Assembly: GCF_003112555.1 (NCBI RefSeq) | Contig: NZ_BEWB01000010.1 | Location: 1 to 64,000 of the forward strand | DNA from: Streptomyces coelicoflavus | Lineage (GTDB): Bacteria; Actinomycetota; Actinomycetes; Streptomycetales; Streptomycetaceae | DNA: 64,000 nt | Direction: 5' to 3' | Shown: in pieces, positions 8,259 through 19,695 of the stretch | Layout: every line of letters starts with the position of its first letter | Numbering within the stretch: position 1 is the stretch's first letter | The notes under the pieces: model-generated | What the model saw: only the letters and a program-made list of their open reading frames with translations | What the model was told of the DNA's origin: nothing | Database searches by the model: none | Program-made: the position numbers and the translations under genes

Positions 8259-8594
8259 ATGAGCGACGCAGTACCTGAGCCGGAGCCGCGACCGGATTCC
8301 GAGGAGGCGGAGCCCGGGGCACAGCCGGACCCCGGGTACGAGCCGGCCGCCCCCGCCCCGCTGGACGTCCCGCGCGAGCCCACCGGGAACGCCGAGGTCG
8401 ACGCCCGGCTGGCGCGGCTGGCCGACGCCGACCACCTCGCCACCGACGGACACGTCGAGGTGTACGAGGATGTACACCGGGGGCTGCGCGACGCGCTCAC
8501 CGCGCTCGACACCCGCCCTGGGCCTCCGGAACCCCCGGGCCGCCCGGGACCACCGGCGCCCCCGCCGCCATCACCGTACGACCGCAGGAGCTGA
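8259..8594 (+). CDS. small conserved hypothetical protein upstream of tlyA (Rv1693-like)
   Basis: A 111-residue protein with acidic, proline-rich ends around a conserved-looking core (VDARLARLADADHLATDGH and VYEDVHRGLRDALTALD). It sits 7 bases before tlyA, where mycobacteria have the small hypothetical Rv1693. The core looks helical. The position suggests co-transcription and possible co-function with TlyA, but the function is unknown. Confidence 0.8.
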   Translation: MSDAVPEPEPRPDSEEAEPGAQPDPGYEPAAPAPLDVPREPTGNAEVDARLARLADADHLATDGHVEVYEDVHRGLRDALTALDTRPGPPEPPGRPGPPAPPPPSPYDRRS

Positions 8595-8601
8595 ACCGAA
8601 C

Positions 8602-9417
8602 GTGGCAGGAGTCGCACGCCGCCGTCTCGACGCGGAGCTGGTGCGCCGCAAGCTGGCGCGCTCGCGCGAGCACGCGAGCCAGCTGATCGCCGCCGGGCGG
8701 GTCACCGTCGGCAAGACCGTCGCGACCAAACCCGCCACGCAGGTCGAGACCGCCGCGGCGATCGTGGTGACCGCCGACGGCGACGACCCCGACTACGTCT
8801 CGCGCGGCGGCCACAAGCTGGCCGGCGCCCTCGCCGCCTTCGTGCCGCAGGGGCTGGTCGTCGAGGGACGGCGGGCGCTGGACGCCGGTGCCTCCACCGG
8901 CGGCTTCACCGACGTACTGCTGCGGGCCGGCGCCGCGCACGTCGTCGCCGTGGACGTGGGATACGGACAACTCGCCTGGAGTCTCCGGCAGGATGAACGC
9001 GTCACCGTCAAGGACCGTACGAACGTACGCGAGTTGACGCCGGAAGCGATCGATGGGGAGCCCGTGGACCTTGTCGTGGGGGATCTGTCCTTCATCCCGC
9101 TCGGACTGGTGCTGCCCGCCCTGGTGCGGTGCACACGGCCGGACGCGGACCTGGTGATGATGGTGAAGCCGCAGTTCGAGGTGGGGAAGGAACGGCTGGG
9201 CAGCGGGGGAGTGGTACGCAGCGCGCAGCTGCGGGCCGAGGCGGTGCGGGGCGTCGCGCAGCGGGCCTGGGAGCTGGGGCTCGGGGTGAAGGGGGTCACC
9301 GCCAGTCCGCTGCCGGGTCCCTCCGGGAACGTCGAGTACTTTCTGTGGCTGCGGGCCGGCGCCGCCGCACTGGACCCGGCCGATGTTGACCGTGCAGTGG
9401 CGGAGGGGCCGCGTTGA
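8602..9417 (+). CDS. tlyA: TlyA family rRNA (cytidine-2'-O)-methyltransferase
   Basis: The 271-residue enzyme has an N-terminal S4 RNA-binding domain (residues ~6-65) and a Rossmann methyltransferase domain with the SAM motif DAGASTGGFTD and a later VVGDLSFI. TlyA methylates 2'-O of cytidines in 16S (helix 44) and/or 23S (helix 69) rRNA, and its loss gives capreomycin resistance in mycobacteria. The 271-residue length and extended S4 part fit the dual-specificity type. GTG 8602 has AGGAG 11 bases upstream. The stop overlaps the nadK TTG start. Confidence 0.95.
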   Translation: MAGVARRRLDAELVRRKLARSREHASQLIAAGRVTVGKTVATKPATQVETAAAIVVTADGDDPDYVSRGGHKLAGALAAFVPQGLVVEGRRALDAGASTGGFTDVLLRAGAAHVVAVDVGYGQLAWSLRQDERVTVKDRTNVRELTPEAIDGEPVDLVVGDLSFIPLGLVLPALVRCTRPDADLVMMVKPQFEVGKERLGSGGVVRSAQLRAEAVRGVAQRAWELGLGVKGVTASPLPGPSGNVEYFLWLRAGAAALDPADVDRAVAEGPR

Positions 9418-10319
9418 CACAGAACCGAGCGCGAACTGTTTTCCTGCTCGCCCACACCGGGCGCCCCGCCGCCATCCGCAGCGCGGAGCTGGTGGTGGGC
9501 GGGCTGCTGCGGGCCGGGATCGGCGTACGGGTCCTGGAGGCCGAAGCCCGCGACCTGCCGCTGCCGGGCGAGGTGGAGCTGGTCGGTGAGGCCACCCCGC
9601 AGTGCCTGGACGGGTGCGAGCTGCTGATCGTGCTGGGCGGCGACGGCACGCTGCTGCGCGGCGCCGAGTTCGCCCGCGCCTCCGGGGTGCCGATGCTCGG
9701 CGTCAACCTCGGACGGGTCGGGTTCCTCGCGGAGGCCGAGCGCGACGACCTCGACAAGGTCGTCGACCGGGTGGTGAACCGCGCCTACGAGGTCGAGGAG
9801 CGGATGACCGTCGACGTCGTCGTGCACCGCAACGGCGACATCGTGCACACCGACTGGGCGCTGAACGAGGCCGCCGTGCAGAAGGCCGGCGCGGAGAAGC
9901 TGCTGGAAGTCGTCCTGGAGATCGACGGGCGGCCGGTGACGGGGTTCGGCTGCGACGGCATCGTGCTGTCGACGCCGACCGGGTCGACGGCGTACGCCTT
10001 CTCGGCCGGCGGTCCCGTGGTGTGGCCGGAGGTGGAGGCGCTGCTGATGGTGCCGATCAGCGCCCACGCGCTGTTCGCGAAGCCGCTGGTGACCTCGCCG
10101 GACTCGGTGCTCGCGGTGGAGGTGCTGCCGCACGTCCCGCCGGGGGTGCTGTGGTGCGACGGGCGGCGGACGGTGGAGTTGCCGCCGGGGGCGCGGGTGG
10201 AGGTGCGGCGGGGGGCGGTGCCGGTGCGGTTGGCTCGGTTGCACCACGCGTCGTTCACGGACCGGTTGGTCGCGAAGTTCGCGTTGCCCGTTTCCGGGTG
10301 GCGCGGGGCGCCGCACTAG
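9414..10319 (+). CDS. nadK: NAD kinase
   Basis: The 301-residue product has the NAD-kinase GGDGTLLRGAE motif and the CDGIVLSTPTGSTAYAFSAGGP-type nucleotide-binding segment. It phosphorylates NAD to NADP using ATP or polyphosphate. It starts with TTG (TTGA overlap with tlyA) and has GGAGGGG just upstream. Placement between tlyA and recN is conserved across actinobacteria. Confidence 0.96.
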   Translation: MTQNRARTVFLLAHTGRPAAIRSAELVVGGLLRAGIGVRVLEAEARDLPLPGEVELVGEATPQCLDGCELLIVLGGDGTLLRGAEFARASGVPMLGVNLGRVGFLAEAERDDLDKVVDRVVNRAYEVEERMTVDVVVHRNGDIVHTDWALNEAAVQKAGAEKLLEVVLEIDGRPVTGFGCDGIVLSTPTGSTAYAFSAGGPVVWPEVEALLMVPISAHALFAKPLVTSPDSVLAVEVLPHVPPGVLWCDGRRTVELPPGARVEVRRGAVPVRLARLHHASFTDRLVAKFALPVSGWRGAPH

Positions 10320-10494
10320 CGGTCTCGAAGGGGTGGTTCCAGGGGTGGTTCTGCTGTGGCCCGGCCGCGGGTGGTCCGTGGCCGGTCGCGCCCCGCGGCG
10401 CAGCCGTAATCAGCACAGCCCCGCGCCCTGGGCGGCATCGCCCCACCCGGCGTGACAGGAGCAGCCTGTGTGCGCTCCCTGCCCTCGACCTCGT

Positions 10495-12237
10495 ATGGTC
10501 GTGTCCGTGCTTGAGGAGATGCGGATACGGTCGCTCGGAGTCATCGATGACGCCGTGGTCGAGCTGTCGCCCGGGTTCACCGCTGTCACCGGTGAGACGG
10601 GTGCGGGCAAGACCATGGTGGTCACCAGCCTCGGGCTGCTCCTGGGCGGACGCGCCGACGCGGCGCTCGTGCGGATCGGGGCGAAGAACGCGGTCGTCGA
10701 GGGGCGGATCGCCGTGCCCGGCGACGCCGCGGCCGCCGTGCGGGCCGAGGAGGCCGGGGCCGAGCTGGACGACGGCGCGCTGCTGATCAGCCGTACCGTT
10801 TCCGCCGAGGGGAGATCGCGCGCGCATCTGGGCGGGCGGTCGGTGCCGGTGGGGATGCTCGCCGAGCTGGCCGACGAGCTGGTGGCCGTGCACGGGCAGA
10901 CCGACCAGCAGGGGCTGCTCAAGCTGTCCCGGCAGCGACAGGCGCTCGACCGGTACGCGGGCGACGCGGTCGCCGGGCCGCTCGCCAAGTACGCCGAGGC
11001 GTACCGGCGGCTGCGCGCCGTCGCCACGGAGCTGGACGAGATCACCACCCGCGCGCGGGAACGCGCCCAGGAGGCCGACCTGCTGCGCTACGGCCTCGAC
11101 GAGGTCGCCGCGGTCGAGCCGCGCGCCGGTGAGGACGTGGAGCTGGCGGAGGAGGCGGAGCGGCTGGGCCATGCCGAGGCGCTCGCGTCGGCCGCCACGG
11201 CCGCCCACGCCGCCCTGGCGGGCAATCCCGAGGATCCCGAGGGCGTGGACGGGGCGACGCTCGTCGCGGGCGCACAGCGGGCCCTGGACGCCGTACGGTC
11301 CCACGACCCGGCGCTGGCCGCGCTCGCCGAGCGGATCGGCGAGGTGGGCATCCTGCTGCGGGACGTGGCCGGGGAGCTGGCCGGATACGCCGACGACCTG
11401 GACGCCGACCCGCTGCGTCTCGCGGCGGTCGAGGAGCGCCGGGCGGCGCTCACCGCGCTGACCCGGAAGTACGGCGAGGACATCGCGGCCGTGCTGAGCT
11501 GGGCCGAGCAGGGTGCCGCGCGGCTGACCGAGCTGGACGGCGACGACGAGCGGATCGGCGAGCTGACCGCCGAGCGGGACGCGCTGCGGGCCGAACTGGG
11601 CGGTCTCGCCCAGGCGCTGACCGACGCGCGCACCGAGGCCGCCGAGCGGTTCGCCGCCGCGGTGACCGCCGAGCTGGCGTCGCTGGCCATGCCCCACGCG
11701 CGCGTGTCGTTCGAGATCCGGCAGACCGAGGACGAACAGGGCGTCGAGGTCGGCGGGCGCACGGTGGCCTACGGGCCGTCGGGCGCCGACGAGGTCGAGC
11801 TGCTGCTCGCCCCGCACCCCGGCGCGCCGCCGCGGCCGATCGCCAAGGGCGCGTCCGGTGGTGAGCTGTCGCGCGTGATGCTGGCCGTGGAGGTCGTCTT
11901 CGCGGGCACCGACCCGGTGCCGACGTACCTGTTCGACGAGGTCGACGCCGGAGTCGGCGGCAAGGCGGCGGTGGAGATCGGCCGACGGCTCGCGCGGCTG
12001 GCGAAGAAGGCGCAGGTCGTGGTCGTGACGCATCTGCCGCAGGTGGCCGCGTTCGCCGACCGGCAGTTGCTGGTGGAGAAGACCGACGACGGCTCGGTGA
12101 CGCGCTCCGGCGTGAAGGTCCTCGAGGGCGAGGAGCGGGTCCGGGAACTGTCCCGGATGCTCGCCGGCCAGGAGAACTCGGAGACGGCCCGCGCCCACGC
12201 GGAGGAACTGCTGGAGACGGCCCGGGCGGACCAGTAG
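10495..12237 (+). CDS. recN: DNA repair protein RecN
   Basis: SMC-like ATPase for double-strand break repair, 580 residues. Walker A GETGAGKT is near residue 34, the coiled-coil region lies ~170-370, and the C-terminal head has the GGELSRVMLA signature, Walker B TYLFDEVDAGVGG and VTHLPQVA. The conserved N-terminus begins LEEMRIRSLG, so ATG 10495 (or GTG 10507) is preferred. A longer form from GTG 10468 is possible because AGGAG lies 7 bases before it. No LexA box was seen upstream. Confidence 0.94.
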   Translation: MVVSVLEEMRIRSLGVIDDAVVELSPGFTAVTGETGAGKTMVVTSLGLLLGGRADAALVRIGAKNAVVEGRIAVPGDAAAAVRAEEAGAELDDGALLISRTVSAEGRSRAHLGGRSVPVGMLAELADELVAVHGQTDQQGLLKLSRQRQALDRYAGDAVAGPLAKYAEAYRRLRAVATELDEITTRARERAQEADLLRYGLDEVAAVEPRAGEDVELAEEAERLGHAEALASAATAAHAALAGNPEDPEGVDGATLVAGAQRALDAVRSHDPALAALAERIGEVGILLRDVAGELAGYADDLDADPLRLAAVEERRAALTALTRKYGEDIAAVLSWAEQGAARLTELDGDDERIGELTAERDALRAELGGLAQALTDARTEAAERFAAAVTAELASLAMPHARVSFEIRQTEDEQGVEVGGRTVAYGPSGADEVELLLAPHPGAPPRPIAKGASGGELSRVMLAVEVVFAGTDPVPTYLFDEVDAGVGGKAAVEIGRRLARLAKKAQVVVVTHLPQVAAFADRQLLVEKTDDGSVTRSGVKVLEGEERVRELSRMLAGQENSETARAHAEELLETARADQ

Positions 12238-12690
12238 CAGCGGCGTGACCCCGCGCGTGCGGAACGCCGGGGGTGAGGCCGGGGCCGGGGCGGCCGCGGC
12301 CGGCGGAGCACCACACCGGTCGGGCCGTCGGCCGTCCGCCGGGCCCGCGTCGGCCGTCCGCGTCCCCCGTCCTCCGTGCCCGCGCGGACCGTCCACCGGG
12401 CCGGCGTCCGCCGTGTGCCCTGCCCGCGTCCGCCGTGGCTCCCGGCGTGACTTCGGGGCGTACCCGGCGGGCCGCGTCACAATCACTCGTACGGGTGAGG
12501 CGGTTCTCCGCCGGCGTCCCACCGTCGGTCCGGTCCCGGTGGCCGTCGTGCCCGGAACACCCGTACGGCCTGGCATCCTTGACGGAGCGGCGCAACGGAA
12601 TCCGCGCGGCGCGCCCCGTCCGCACCATCCTTCTGTACGTTCTTTGTGACCGTCCCCCGCCGAACAGGAGCCCCGGGCCAGGTGACCCCC
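12238..12690. other. recN-glycosyltransferase intergenic region
   Basis: About 450 bases of extreme GC. It contains short direct copies of GCGTCGGCCGTCCG-like sequence (12325-12380) and TACGTT (12636-12641), which could be a -10 element for the next gene. I see no convincing gene. Confidence 0.4.
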
Positions 12691-13830
12691 GTGAGCAGCC
12701 ACTCACCGCACGGCCAGTCGCCGCTGCGCACCGTGCAGGTGCTGGGCGGCGGCAACGCCGGCAGCAGCGCGCACGTGCGCTCACTGGCCGCGGGGCTCGT
12801 CGCACGGGGCGTGAAGGTGACGGTGTGCGCCCCCTCCGATGCGGAGTGCACCTACGACTTCACCGGCACCGGGGCCGACCACGTCCACGTGCCGCGCAGC
12901 AGCGACCCCGTCTCCGTGGCCGCGCTGCGGACGGTGTGCGCGAACGCCGACCTGGTGCACGCGCACGGGCTGCACGCCTCCTTCCGGGCCGTCCTCGCCC
13001 TCGGCGGGCGGCGTGTGCGCACTCCGCTGGTCGTCACCTGGCACGACCGCGTGGCCGCCGAGGGGGCCCGCGCCCACCTGCTGCGCGTGCTGGAGCGGCG
13101 GGTGATGAAGGCCGCCACCGTGGTCCTCGGCGCCACCTCGGAGTTGGTCGACGGGGCGCGGCGGACGGGTGCGCGGGACGCCCGGCTCGGCCCCGTCGCG
13201 CTCCCCGCCCGGCCGGACCCGCGCCCCGGACCCGAGGACCCCGACCGGCCGCGCTCCAAGGTCCGGGCCGAACTCGGTGCCGTCGACCGCCCGTTGCTGA
13301 TCGCGGTCGGCTCCCTCGACCCGCACCGCGGCTACGACGTCCTGCTCGACGCCGCCCGCGGCTGGTGCCGCCTCGACCCGGCGCCGATGGTCGTCGTCGC
13401 CGGAGAGGGGCCGCTGCGCGGGGAGTTGCAGGCGCGGATCGAGGGCGAGGGACTGCCGGTGGTGCTCGCCGGCAGCCGCGACGACGTGCCCGAACTGCTG
13501 GCGGCGGCCGACCTCGCGCTGCTGCCGAGCCGCCGGGAACCGGGGCGTTCCGTGCTCGCCCAGGAGGCCCTCCACGCGCGCGTGCCGCTCGTCGCGAGTG
13601 ACGTCGGCGGCATCCCCGAACTGGTCGGCGACGCCGCCGAACTGGTGCCGCCCGGCGACGCGGAGGCGCTCGGCGACGCCGTGGTCCGCCTGCTCGACGC
13701 CCCCGAGCGGTGCGAGGAGCTGCGGGAGCGGGGCGTACGGCAGGCGGCGACCTGGCCCACCGAGGACGAGACCGTCGCCCAGGTCCTGAGCATCTACGAC
13801 GAGTTGACGCAGCCCACGCCGTTGCTCTAG
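12691..13830 (+). CDS. glycosyltransferase family 4
   Basis: A 379-residue GT-B enzyme. The N-terminal domain begins with a VLGGGNAGSSAHVRSLAAGL loop and contains LVHAHGLHAS. The C-terminal domain has AVGSLDPHRGYDVLL, the PSRREPGRSVLAQEAL donor-site EX7E-type motif and SDVGGIPELV. It transfers an activated sugar to an unknown acceptor, perhaps an envelope glycan or glycolipid. GTG 12691 is preferred because AGGTGA lies 5 bases upstream; GTG 12682 or 12646 would add 3 or 15 residues. Convergent with the PucR gene, 26 bases apart. Confidence 0.9.
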   Translation: MSSHSPHGQSPLRTVQVLGGGNAGSSAHVRSLAAGLVARGVKVTVCAPSDAECTYDFTGTGADHVHVPRSSDPVSVAALRTVCANADLVHAHGLHASFRAVLALGGRRVRTPLVVTWHDRVAAEGARAHLLRVLERRVMKAATVVLGATSELVDGARRTGARDARLGPVALPARPDPRPGPEDPDRPRSKVRAELGAVDRPLLIAVGSLDPHRGYDVLLDAARGWCRLDPAPMVVVAGEGPLRGELQARIEGEGLPVVLAGSRDDVPELLAAADLALLPSRREPGRSVLAQEALHARVPLVASDVGGIPELVGDAAELVPPGDAEALGDAVVRLLDAPERCEELRERGVRQAATWPTEDETVAQVLSIYDELTQPTPLL

Positions 13831-13856
13831 GCACCCGTCCCCGGGGGCTCCGGCCG

Positions 13857-15503
13857 CTACGGAACGAGCCGGCGGGCGCGCAGGGCCAGGCTCAGCGCCA
13901 GCACGGTCTGCGGGTCGTCGAGGTCAGTGCCCAGCAACTCACCGATCCGGGCCAGCCGGTTGTAGAGCGTCTGCCGGTTGAGGTGGAGCTCGCGGGCCGT
14001 CTCCGCCTTGCGGCCGGCGTGGGCCAGGTACGTCTGGAGGGTGGGCAGAAGCGGCGGTTTCGCGCGGTCGTCGTGGTCCCGCAGCGGGCCGATCGCCCGG
14101 TCCACGAACGCCGCGAGGTCCGGATGGTCGCGCAGCCGCCACAGCAGCAGGTCGATGTCCAGGCGCCGGGCGTCGTACCAGGGCCGGTCGGTGAGGCCCT
14201 GCGCCGCGGTCGCCGTCTCCGCCGCGTGCCTGAGGCCCGCCGACGCCGCCGCCCAGCCGCCGGACACCCCGACGACCACGATCGGCGGCCGGGCGCCCGG
14301 CCGCCGCATCCCGGCCCGTTCCACGCCCGCCCGCAGCGCCGCCGCGACCCGGTCCGCGATCGCCGCCCGCTCCGACTCCGAGCGCAGCCCCAGCAGCAGC
14401 GGGACCCGGCCCTCCACCGGCCGTACGCCCAGCAGCACCGGAACCCCCACCGAGGCCAGCTCCTCGCCGACCGCGCGCGCCAGCACCGCCCAGCCGCCGC
14501 CCGCCGGGGACAGGGCGTCGCCGAGCCGCATCACCACCGGGAGCAGCGGTCCCGAGCCCGGCTTGAAGCCCAGGACGCGGGCCTGCGCCGGGGCGTCGTC
14601 CGCGGTGATCCGGCCCTCGGCGAGGTCGGTGAGGAAGTCGCCCCGGCCGCGCGCCGCCAGCTCCTCCTCCTGCCGCGCCTGCATCAGCACCACGGCCAGG
14701 ATGCCCGCCGCCCGCTCCGCCGCCATCCGGTGCACCGGGGCCAGGGCGGACCGTACCGGCAGCAGGACGAGGCGGGCCCGGACCGAGCCGGTGCCGGGCC
14801 CGCCGCCGGGTACGTCCACGAGGACCGACCCCGCCGGGGGCGGCGCGTCCTTGTGCGGGCCCCGCAGCCCCTCCCACACCTGGAGGGGGTCGGCGCCCTC
14901 GGGGCCGGAACCGGCGGCGTACAGCAGGCGGCCGTCGGTGGTCTCCAGGAAGACGGGGTTGCCCGCGAAGTCGGCCAGGATGGCGAGGACCTGGGGCACC
15001 CCGCCGCCGCCCAGCAGGGCCTCGGTGCAGCGGCGGTGCACCTCCTCGGCCCGCTGGAGCAGCGTGTAGTGGCCGTTGACGATCTCGGTGTGGATCTCCT
15101 CGGTGACCGTCACGAACGGCACCTCGCGGTGCAGCTGGACCAGCGGCAGCCCGGCCGCGCGGGCCGTGTCGACCAGCGCCGCCGGCAGCCGGGCGAAGCG
15201 CGGACCCAGCTCCACCACGAGGGCCGCGATGCCCCGCTCGGCCAGCGTGCGGACGAACACCCGCTGCTCGGCGGGGCGGGTGCCCAGGCCGTACCCCGTG
15301 GTCAGCAGCAGTTCGCCGCCCTTGAGGAGCGAGGCGATGTTGGGCACCTCACCGGCGTGCACCCAGCGCACCGTGCGGTGCAGCCGGTCGGCGCCCGCGA
15401 CGACCTCCGGCAGACCGCTGCGCAGCCCGGGCAGCTCCAGTGCCCGGCGCACCGTGATCCCGGCGCCCTGGGTGTCGAATCCGCTGTTCATGCCGCTGTC
15501 CAT
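13857..15503 (-). CDS. PucR family transcriptional regulator
   Basis: A 548-residue PucR-type regulator. The N-terminal purine-catabolism-like sensing domain (residues ~15-140) begins ITVRRALELPGL and includes LLKGGELLLTTGYGL. A GGDEF-like degenerate central region follows, and the C-terminal helix-turn-helix contains TYLAHAGRKAETARELHLNRQTLYNRLARIGELL-type sequence. Such proteins often control purine, amino-acid or phenylacetate use; the target here is unknown. It faces the glycosyltransferase and sits downstream of the GH15 gene on the same strand with 78 bases between. Confidence 0.92.
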   Translation of the reverse strand: MDSGMNSGFDTQGAGITVRRALELPGLRSGLPEVVAGADRLHRTVRWVHAGEVPNIASLLKGGELLLTTGYGLGTRPAEQRVFVRTLAERGIAALVVELGPRFARLPAALVDTARAAGLPLVQLHREVPFVTVTEEIHTEIVNGHYTLLQRAEEVHRRCTEALLGGGGVPQVLAILADFAGNPVFLETTDGRLLYAAGSGPEGADPLQVWEGLRGPHKDAPPPAGSVLVDVPGGGPGTGSVRARLVLLPVRSALAPVHRMAAERAAGILAVVLMQARQEEELAARGRGDFLTDLAEGRITADDAPAQARVLGFKPGSGPLLPVVMRLGDALSPAGGGWAVLARAVGEELASVGVPVLLGVRPVEGRVPLLLGLRSESERAAIADRVAAALRAGVERAGMRRPGARPPIVVVGVSGGWAAASAGLRHAAETATAAQGLTDRPWYDARRLDIDLLLWRLRDHPDLAAFVDRAIGPLRDHDDRAKPPLLPTLQTYLAHAGRKAETARELHLNRQTLYNRLARIGELLGTDLDDPQTVLALSLALRARRLVP

Positions 15504-15581
15504 GAGCCGGACGCTACCCGGCGCGACACCCGCCGGGACATCCGTGTGCCCGCCCCGCCACCGGTGGCCGTGAACGCGGGC

Positions 15582-17384
15582 TCAGCCCCCGTACGCCCCG
15601 CTCGCCGTCAGCCGGAGGGCGGTGTCGATCAGCGGCACGTGGCTGAAGGCCTGCGGGAAGTTGCCGACCTGGCGCTGGAGGCGGGGGTCCCACTCCTCGG
15701 CCAGGAGACCGAGGTCGTTGCGCAATGACAGCAGCTTCTCGAAGAGCTTCCTGGCCTCGTCCACCCGGCCGATCATCGCCAGGTCGTCCGCCATCCAGAA
15801 CGAGCAGGCCAGGAAGGCGCCCTCGTCGCCCGGCAGACCGTCGACGCCCTCGTCCTCGCCGTCCGTCGGATAGCGCAGGATGAAGCCGTCCGAGGTGGAC
15901 AGCTCCCGCTGGATGGCCTCGATGGTGCCGATGACCCGCTTGTCGTCCGGCGGCAGGAAGCCCATCTGCGGGATGAGCAGCAGGGAGGCGTCCAGCGCCT
16001 GGGAGCCGTAGGACTGCGTGAACGTGTTCCGTTCCTTGTCGTAGCCCTTCTCGCACACGTCCCGGTGGATGTCGTCCCGCAGCTGCTTCCAGCGCTCCAG
16101 CGGGCCGTCCGCGTCGCCGGACTCGATCAGCTTGATGGTGCGGTCGACGGCGACCCAGGCCATCACCTTGGAGTGCACGAAGTGGCGGCGCGGGCCGCGC
16201 ACCTCCCAGATGCCCTCGTCCGGCTCGTGCCAGTGGGACTCCAGGTAGCGGATCAGCTTGAGCTGGAGCACCGAGGCGTAGTCGTTGCGGGCCAGGCCCG
16301 TCATGTGGCCCAGGTGCAGGGCCTCGGTCACCTCGCCGTAGACGTCCAGCTGGAGCTGGTGGGCCGCGCCGTTGCCGACCCGGACCGGAGTGGAGTTCTC
16401 GTAGCCGGGCAGCCAGTCCAGCTCCGCCTCGCCCAGTTCCCGCTCACCGGCGATGCCGTACATGATCTGAAGGTTCTCCGGGTCGCCCGCGACCGCGCGC
16501 AGCAGCCACTCGCGCCAGGCGCGGGCCTCCTCGCGGTAGCCGGTGCGCAGCAGCGAGGACAGCGTGATCGCGGCGTCGCGCAGCCAGGTGTAGCGGTAGT
16601 CCCAGTTGCGGACGCCGCCGATGTCCTCCGGCAGGGAGGTGGTGGGCGCGGCGACGATGCCGCCGGTGGGGGCGTACGTCAGGGCCTTCAGCGTGATCAG
16701 GGAGCGGACCACGGCCTCCCGGTAGGGGCCGTGGTACGTGCAGTGCTCGACCCAGTCGCGCCAGAAGTCCTCGGTGGCCACCAGCGACTGCTCGGGCTCC
16801 GGCAGCGCCGGCGGCTCCTTGTGCGAGGGCTCCCACGAGATGGTGAACGCGATCCGGTCGCCCGGCGCCACCGTGAAGTCCGCGTACGTGGTCAGCGCCT
16901 TGCCGTAGGTCTCCGCCTCCGTGTCGAACCACACGGAGTCCGGGCCCGCGACCGCCACCGTGCGGCCCTCCTGCTTGTGCACCCAGGGCACCACCCGGCC
17001 GTAGCTGAACCGCATCCGCAGCTCCGAGCGCATCGGCACCCGGCCGGAGACGCCCTCCACGATCCGGATCAGCTGCGGCGCGCCGTCGCGCGGCGGCATG
17101 AAATCGGTCACCCGGACGGTGCCGCGCGGGGTGTCCCACTCGGATTCCAGGATCAGCGAGTCGCCGCGGTAGGTCCGCCGGGCCGCGGCCGGCGGTTCGG
17201 CGCCGGGGGCGTACGCGGGTCCCATCCGCCAGAAACCGTGCTCCCCGGTGCCGAGCAGGCCGGCGAAGATGGCATGCGAGTCGAAGCGGGGCAGGCACAG
17301 CCAGTCGACTGTGCCGTCCCGGCAGACCAGGGCAGCGGTCTGCATGTCTCCGATGAGTGCGTAGTCTTCGATGCGCCCGGCCAC
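15582..17384 (-). CDS. glycoside hydrolase family 15 protein (glucoamylase/trehalase-like)
   Basis: A 600-residue cytoplasmic GH15 enzyme. The N-terminal beta-domain starts RIEDYALIGDMQTAALV. The (alpha/alpha)6 barrel carries GVRNWDYRYTWLRDAAIT, the general-acid region DEGIWEVRG and the base region LLAEEWDP, followed by NFPQAFSHVPLI. In actinobacteria GH15 members include trehalases and glucoamylases, and the sequence alone does not decide between them. GTG 17384 is chosen because GGAG lies 6 bases upstream; GTG 17408 would add eight residues. No signal peptide, so the substrate is intracellular, for example trehalose or maltodextrin. Confidence 0.9.
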   Translation of the reverse strand: MAGRIEDYALIGDMQTAALVCRDGTVDWLCLPRFDSHAIFAGLLGTGEHGFWRMGPAYAPGAEPPAAARRTYRGDSLILESEWDTPRGTVRVTDFMPPRDGAPQLIRIVEGVSGRVPMRSELRMRFSYGRVVPWVHKQEGRTVAVAGPDSVWFDTEAETYGKALTTYADFTVAPGDRIAFTISWEPSHKEPPALPEPEQSLVATEDFWRDWVEHCTYHGPYREAVVRSLITLKALTYAPTGGIVAAPTTSLPEDIGGVRNWDYRYTWLRDAAITLSSLLRTGYREEARAWREWLLRAVAGDPENLQIMYGIAGERELGEAELDWLPGYENSTPVRVGNGAAHQLQLDVYGEVTEALHLGHMTGLARNDYASVLQLKLIRYLESHWHEPDEGIWEVRGPRRHFVHSKVMAWVAVDRTIKLIESGDADGPLERWKQLRDDIHRDVCEKGYDKERNTFTQSYGSQALDASLLLIPQMGFLPPDDKRVIGTIEAIQRELSTSDGFILRYPTDGEDEGVDGLPGDEGAFLACSFWMADDLAMIGRVDEARKLFEKLLSLRNDLGLLAEEWDPRLQRQVGNFPQAFSHVPLIDTALRLTASGAYGG

Positions 17385-17958
17385 GTGCAACTCCAGTCGA
17401 ACGGCCACGTCACCCCGCGTGGGGGCGGTCGCTAGTGCGGTCAGCGGTCAAGGGTGGGGTCAGGAATGTGTGTCAGGGGATGTGTGTCGGGGGAGGCGTG
17501 TCATGCGTGTCATGCCTCGTGAGTCATGAAGCAAAGCAGCCGTTCGGCCGTGAAGCCAAACGTGGTGCCCCGAACGACAATTGTTGCTCAACGAACTGAC
17601 GAGCTCCCGTTGTTCCGGTGCTGACGGGCGAGGGGTGGTGCCGTGTCGCCGGGCGGGCTCGGCAGCGAACGTCCGAGCAGGATACGACGCACGTAGATGA
17701 TCTGTGTGCCGCTCCGGGCAACCCGGGTCGGCCGAACGAGTGAGGAAACGGTGACGCCGCCCTCTGCGTGTCCGGACGTGCGCGGAGGGTGGCCGGAAGC
17801 CATCGCCCCGAGGCGCTGTTACGCTGGTAGCCCGTGGACCGGTGGGAGAAAAACCCCGGAACCGCAGCGACGGCGCCGCCGACGACTCCCGGTACGACCG
17901 GGGCGGAGGACGAACGCACCGCACCCCAGACCGCGACCACGGGAGCCCCCTCTTGGCC
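17385..17958. other. GH15-pyrG divergent intergenic region
   Basis: Holds the divergent promoters of the GH15 gene and pyrG. A GTGT-rich patch (17465-17515) has imperfect repeats. TACGCT at 17820-17825 is a plausible -10 for pyrG, with transcription starting near 17832. The pyrG frame is open from 17842, but that stretch is low complexity and lacks the conserved CTP-synthase start. No clear attenuator or riboswitch was seen. Confidence 0.4.
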
Positions 17959-19608
<1,650 letters not shown>

Positions 19609-19627
19609 CACACCAGTTGTACGGTTG

Positions 19628-19663
19628 GCCGGGGCACGCGCACTCAACGGCGCGGGCCCCGGC
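19628..19663 (+). terminator. hairpin terminator after pyrG
   Basis: GCCGGGGC (19628-19635) pairs with GCCCCGGC (19656-19663). An inner GCGC/GCGC pair (19638-19641 with 19650-19653) closes the loop, and CTTTCG follows. It lies 19 bases past the pyrG stop and 32 bases before the Nudix gene, so it would end or attenuate read-through. Confidence 0.75.
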
Positions 19664-19695
19664 TTTCGCGTACGTCTGGAAGGGCAGGTCAGGCA

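Noticed and set aside
10468..10494. Longer RecN from GTG 10468
   Set aside because: The AGGAG spacing is good, but the added residues are not part of the RecN family N-terminus. Kept as an alternative only.
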